From Diplosphaera chodatii (taxonomy: Eukaryota > Chlorophyta > Trebouxiophyceae > Prasiolales > Stichococcaceae): a DNA stretch of 64,000 nt. This document shows positions 60,124 to 64,000 of the stretch, piece by piece. The stretch spans positions 1,612,001 through 1,676,000 of the forward strand of contig JAALGY010000012.1 of NCBI GenBank assembly GCA_032358165.1. The letters are read 5' to 3'. The position numbers and the translations under genes were made by a program. How positions within the stretch are numbered: the first letter of the stretch is position 1; each line of letters opens with the position of its first letter. The notes under the pieces are model-generated. The model saw only the letters and a program-made list of their open reading frames with translations. It was not told the origin of the DNA and did not search any database.

Positions 60124-60412
60124 TTGCCACTGTGATCCTTTATTAGAGCCGACGAAGGATCCTGGTCACTCCAAAAGGAGCATCGCTCACCCTGACAAGG
60201 GATCCCAGTGACCACCTGGGTCCCTTGCTAGATCCCTTGCTATAGCCAGCAAAGCATCACAGTCACTAACAACGAAAAGACACGGCCACATGGATCCTGC
60301 TTTATGTTCCATCTGAGGTACCCTGTCAAAAGCAACAAGGATCCAGCAACCATTTCGAAACGACCGGCGGGCCGACAAGGAACCGACCGACTGACAAAGG
60401 ATCACGCTGGCC

Positions 60413-62289
60413 ATGTCTTTCTCCAGATTTCCAGCATTCAGTCGCTGCGAGACGAACGTGTGCAACCGCCGACAGCATCGTGCCGCTTCTGCCGATGGCC
60501 AATGGGTGTGTGGCATTACTGCGTGGGAGGCCCATATCGATGCGGCAAGGCCGCCCTCGACCCAGGCGCGGTCACAAGATTCGCAGGATGCACCGCAGCC
60601 GTCGCTTCGGCGACAGGCAGCATTGCTGCAAGGCGGCGCCTGGCTCGAGCTGGAGGGAGAAGGGATGCTGGTTAACGATCCGGCTGGCGTTATGCGGCCC
60701 GAAAGGATCAGTCTGCTGCGGATGCGCTCGCGGCGCGGCCCCTAGGGCAGCCCCGAAAGCGCGGCGCCTGCGGCCTGCGCAGGCAAGTTCGAACTCCCAA
60801 CACGTTGCAGCTAGCAGTGCAAGGCACCACAGCGCTCCCGGTCCGGCAAAGCGGGCGGCGGAGGCGGGGCCGCCGTGGTGCGGCTGCAGACGTGCGGCTG
60901 ACAGAAGAGCAGCCGGTTGCCGTGTTCAAGGCTCGCCAGAAGGGGCTGCTGGGTGATTGCAGGGTCCCGCCTGCTGCCACTGTGATCGATGTTGAGAAGC
61001 TGGTGTGTGCAGCGCTCGGGGCGTGGTCCGGTCAGAGTCACTTCCAGGGTCGGGCACATGCCCGAGGACGGACGGGCTGCCCTCGACTTTCCCGTTCCTA
61101 TTCTTGTATGTTTTGAGCGTCCTGGCCCTGCGCAGGGAAGCGCTTCACAGTGGTCTCTGGGATGTTAGATGTGAGGAGCACCAGTCTGGCAGCGGGGCCG
61201 CTCGTCAAGCATGTATAGCTTCGGCAGCGCGTCATACATGCGAGCAAGAGGCAATGAAGCGATGGAAGACGGTCTGTCACGGTGTCAACACATTTACAGC
61301 AGCTGCACCTGCGCTGGCCGATGCGTGCCCGGGAATAATGCCTCGGCTTGCAAGTGCTGCAGCGTGGCCCAGTCTGTCCGCACAGGTGCGACGCATGGTG
61401 CGTCTCACGGACGGCTGGCCGGTGTTGAGCAGTGTGGATGATTGCGGGCTGGCGTCGATGATTGCGCCTCGTGCGTCGGAGTACGTCCCCCGGTGCGTGC
61501 GCATTGCAAAGCAACGACGTGGGCACAGCGCCCGCGGTTCATACGTCTTGTTGTGAGACGATCACTCGCTGCGGCAATACAAAGACGTACAGGGAGTGTG
61601 ACACCTGGGCAGCGGCTCTCTGGCGCCCCCAGGGAACCCTTGGGACTGGCAGTCGATTCCTGCTTCCAGCATCTGACTGGAACTGGGGACTGGAATGTCA
61701 AACACTTGCTGAAACGAGACACCCTCAAATCCGCATCAGATCAGAGAGAACGACATCTGACTGTTCCCCTCCTTCCCCGTCGCCTGGCCGCCGGGCTGCG
61801 GCGCCACCGGCCGCGACGCGCAAGCTGTGGCAAGCGGCTGATCTTCTGTGCTCCACCACCCATGCCTGCAACCTGCAAGCACGTGATGGTGCCATGTGTC
61901 ACTGCACTTGAACCACAGCAAGCTGGCATTGCAGGCCCACCAGCTCTTTCGCAGATCCTGCAGTGTCCCACCTCTGACGTGGGTTGGCTGGCAACGCTGG
62001 CATGGCCGCCTTGGCCGAGCATCTCGATCGCAGCAGGGATGCTGTTGGCTTTCTCGATTGCTGCACGGTCCTCATGGGGACCGGGTGTCGCCAGTGGTCT
62101 GCACAGCGCAGGGCGCACGTTGGGGGCATGAAGTCAGGCAGAGATTGTTCAAAAATAGCCCTACAGCAGTATGGCTGGCTGCAATGTGTGCTGGGTACAA
62201 GGATTTCAGATGCCGCTCAGAGCAGGGTCTCACGGCCGAGGCCGGCACAAAACTGAGGTGCCCCGACAGCTTCGAATCACCTTCAGATC
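60413..62289. other. region between repeat block 2 and the transposase remnant, no supported gene
   Basis: GC-rich (especially 60530–60960). Several overlapping frames of 100–230 codons exist on both strands but none has a recognisable domain. The C-terminal dimerisation region expected for the hAT transposase should lie on the minus strand here, but I could not find it convincingly. Confidence 0.35.
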
Positions 62290-64000
62290 ACCTCAGGGCA
62301 ATGATGGGCCAAAGGACATGATGGTACGCGCCAGGTACATGTACAGGCGTGCGCAGTCCGCCAGGGTGGTGGATGGCGCCGATCACGCGAGCAAAGGGCT
62401 GCATCAGGTCGTTGCGCAGTCGTAGTACCTGGTTTGCAGACAGGCTGCATGAGGATCCGCGTCGAGCAACACTCCAACCTCCAAGGCTTTGCGCCACTGC
62501 AGCAGGGTTGGCAATGGGAGGAACAAGCCCAGACTCCAGATTAGAAGTCCCGTGCGACGAGGTTGCACTGGGACCGGCTGCAACAGCAAGTGATCACTAC
62601 ATTGTATCATACAAGTGTTGACGCACCGGCCAGCAGTCCCTGTCTTCAGCGATGTCTCGTTCTCCGCGGCTGAGATGACCACAGTCTGCGTGCTGGTCAT
62701 GCGGGTCTTGTTGGCAGATTGCAGCCGGCGCGGGATCAGCAGCGTCGTCCTGGCAACGTCGAGCGCCTCCAGCGGCCTGTGCGAGCTGCGGAAGGAGGAG
62801 ACGAGGGTCTGTGTGCGTGCGATTGTCCACCGCGCCCAGGGGTACCCTACCACGCTCTGAAACACCAGGCTGAAGCCGTGCATCATGCAGCGGAACTGCG
62901 ACGTGTGCCTATGCAAATGTCGCTGTCACGTCGGCCTCTGTTCATGAGGCAGATCTCAGCGGCACTTGAGCACGTTTGTTCAGTCCTTCGATGCTCACTT
63001 GCAGCCTTGCGTCTCGACCACAAGGCGGCGTGCTTTCGCCATGTTTGCGGACCTTGGCGTTGACTTTGTCGATCTGTGCCCGGATCATATCTGCAAAGCA
63101 GGACGTACATCGGCTCTTGACAGCAGACCGATGATCTGTGGCTGCAAAGGACGGCTACTGCACGTGTTCAGACAACCACTTGAGATAGCGGGATAGGTGT
63201 CAGCTGTGTCAGAGTCGGCAGACACGTCGGTCAGGTCCAGCACCTGCACACGTCCGTCAGGCGGGCGCAAGCACCACCCCCATCAGGCTCTTCATGCACA
63301 GGTTCGACCACCCATCGAAGACCAGGGTCATGTTTGACAGCTCTTTCCGCGCTTCTTCGTTCGCCTTGTTGACCCTGGCATATTCCTCACCGAGGACTGT
63401 CGTGCGCAGCTTGGTAGCCCCTGCATGCATCAGAAGGAACACATCTCAGCTGTTGAACGGAAAGCAACGTCGCCATGACATCAGGCTTGCACTCTGCATG
63501 CAAGAACGTCCCTGCAGCATGATGCTCACCCGCGACGTTGAAGGCTGGTGCAAGTTCTGCCACGAGCTGCACGAGGTGCGGGTTGTCTGCAGTGTTGAAA
63601 GAGGAAGTGACGAACAACCACAGCAGCATGACGTTGCGCTTGCCATCCTGCGCCGTGTTGGTCACTTCCTGCGTCTTGAAGACAAGGCTGCCGACGCCTG
63701 CCTGTATCTGCGATGTCTGCGCTGATGTCTTGGCAGACCTGGTCTTGCGCTGGCAGCTATCGCTGCCAGCCTTGGCGGCTGTTCTGTCAATGACATGCGC
63801 CCATGTGCACCTCTGCAGGGACGTTCTTGCACTCCACAGGGATGTGTCGCTCTAGCTACTCTGCACGGGAGTCCTTGTGGGTTTTACAACAGTCCTTGCA
63901 ACTCACTGGTGCCTTGCTGCTTCCCGTGTCTGTGCTATCGACCAGATCACAACACTGCCTGAAGTTGGATCGTGATCGCCCACCTTTCTTGCGGGACAGA
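62290..64000 (-). pseudogene. hAT-type transposase (DUF659 class), degenerate, runs off the right edge
   Basis: Minus-strand pieces in order: a basic Cys-containing N-terminal segment at the window edge (SCKDCCKTHKDSRA, maybe a BED-type finger), then NVMLLWLFVTSSFNTADNPH (about 63550–63640), EEARKELSNMTLVFDGWSNL (about 63290–63380), GRVQVLDLTDVSADSDTADT (about 63200–63265), MIRAQIDKVNAKV (about 63050–63090), ARTQTLVSSFRSSHRPLEAL with RRLQSANKTRMTSTQ (about 62690–62860) and NDLMQPFARVIGAIHH followed by ADCARLYMYLARTIMS (about 62325–62425). 'FDGWSN' and 'FRSSHRPL…LQSANKTR' are typical of DUF659/hAT transposases, which cut and paste DNA. Frame changes after VVLAP (about 63270) and after IGAIHH (about 62375) cannot be removed by obvious splicing. 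The usual 'VTDNAAN' stretch is not visible. Confidence 0.65.

Larger units (their letters stand above)
54740..60412. repeat. hairpin-repeat block 2 (core AACAAAGGATCC, both orientations), tandem then dispersed
   Basis: About 5.7 kb without a convincing gene. The core AACAAAGGATCC and its complement GGATCCTTTGTT recur throughout. From 54740 to about 58150 they form an ordered tandem array; from about 58150 to 60412 they are scattered and diverged. Within the array the two orientations alternate so that AACAAAGGATCC, an 11-base spacer (CAGTGACCACA) and GGATCCTTTGTT form perfect 12-bp hairpins. The short frames repeated every 160 bases here are a by-product of the array and not genes. The right end carries a pyrimidine tract and tRNA-like boxes. 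Confidence 0.92.

Noticed and set aside
61442..62131. 229-codon plus-strand frame
   Set aside because: No domain, and it lies opposite the region where the transposase C-terminus should be. Treated as chance.

Overview
This window is nuclear DNA of a green alga. Protein-coding genes are cut into short GC-rich exons with GT–AG (sometimes GC–AG) introns of roughly 60–300 bases, and splice acceptors are usually TGCAG. Several products are typical of the plastid lineage: a thylakoid-curvature CURT1 protein, a plastid-type pyruvate dehydrogenase E1-beta, a plastid S1 RNA-binding protein, an LQY1/BSD2-like zinc-finger protein and a DUF2358 protein. I cannot name the genus; a trebouxiophyte or other core chlorophyte is the likeliest guess. 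Most genes were rebuilt by joining exons by hand, using reading phase and family similarity. Exon borders given as exact are those where phase and homology agree.

Layout. 0.1–0.5 kb: 3' end of CDC27/APC3 (+). 2.0–2.6 kb: COX17 (+). 3.2–3.8 kb: LQY1/BSD2-like zinc-finger protein (−), with a possible divergent small gene (+) to 4.1 kb. 4.3–6.0 kb: helical-repeat organelle-type protein (−). 6.6–8.3 kb: DUF2358 protein (−). 9.0–10.7 kb: PfkB sugar/inositol kinase (−). 11.3–15.1 kb: TRF4/5-type poly(A) polymerase (−). 15.3–17.5 kb: Mpv17/PMP22 membrane protein (+). 18.1–24.4 kb: exosome nuclease DIS3/RRP44 (−). 24.8–26.5 kb: Lys/Ala-rich protein (+). 26.7–27.7 kb: phosphopantothenoylcysteine decarboxylase (−). 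27.8–28.4 kb: CMC2 (−). 28.7–31.5 kb: plastid PDH E1-beta (+). 31.8–33.6 kb: unknown coiled-coil protein (−). 34.4–35.0 kb: mitochondrial pyruvate carrier (+). 38.0–39.4 kb: membrane-anchored nitroreductase (−). 40.0–42.8 kb: plastid S1 protein (+). 43.0–44.2 kb: CURT1 (−). 45.0–51.6 kb: MPS1/TTK kinase (−). 52.1–54.4 kb: mitochondrial PDH E1-alpha (−). The right end (about 62.3–64 kb) is a broken hAT-type transposase.

Two large gene-free blocks stand out: 35.2–37.8 kb and 54.7–60.4 kb. Each is packed with short cores in both orientations that can pair into hairpins (AACAACAAAGGGG in the first, AACAAAGGATCC in the second). Each also contains a tRNA-like TTCGATCCC box and a purine-rich GAGAAAACA tract. 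The internal parts lie in the same order but on opposite strands, so the blocks look like two inverted, diverged members of one composite repeat family. The second has expanded into 98-, 160- and 840-bp tandem units. This is the best candidate for something undescribed here.

The genes do not form an operon. Themes that recur are RNA processing (DIS3, TRF4/5), pyruvate and acetyl-CoA metabolism (pyruvate carrier, both kinds of PDH E1 subunit, a CoA-synthesis enzyme), cytochrome oxidase assembly (COX17, CMC2) and mitotic control (CDC27, MPS1).
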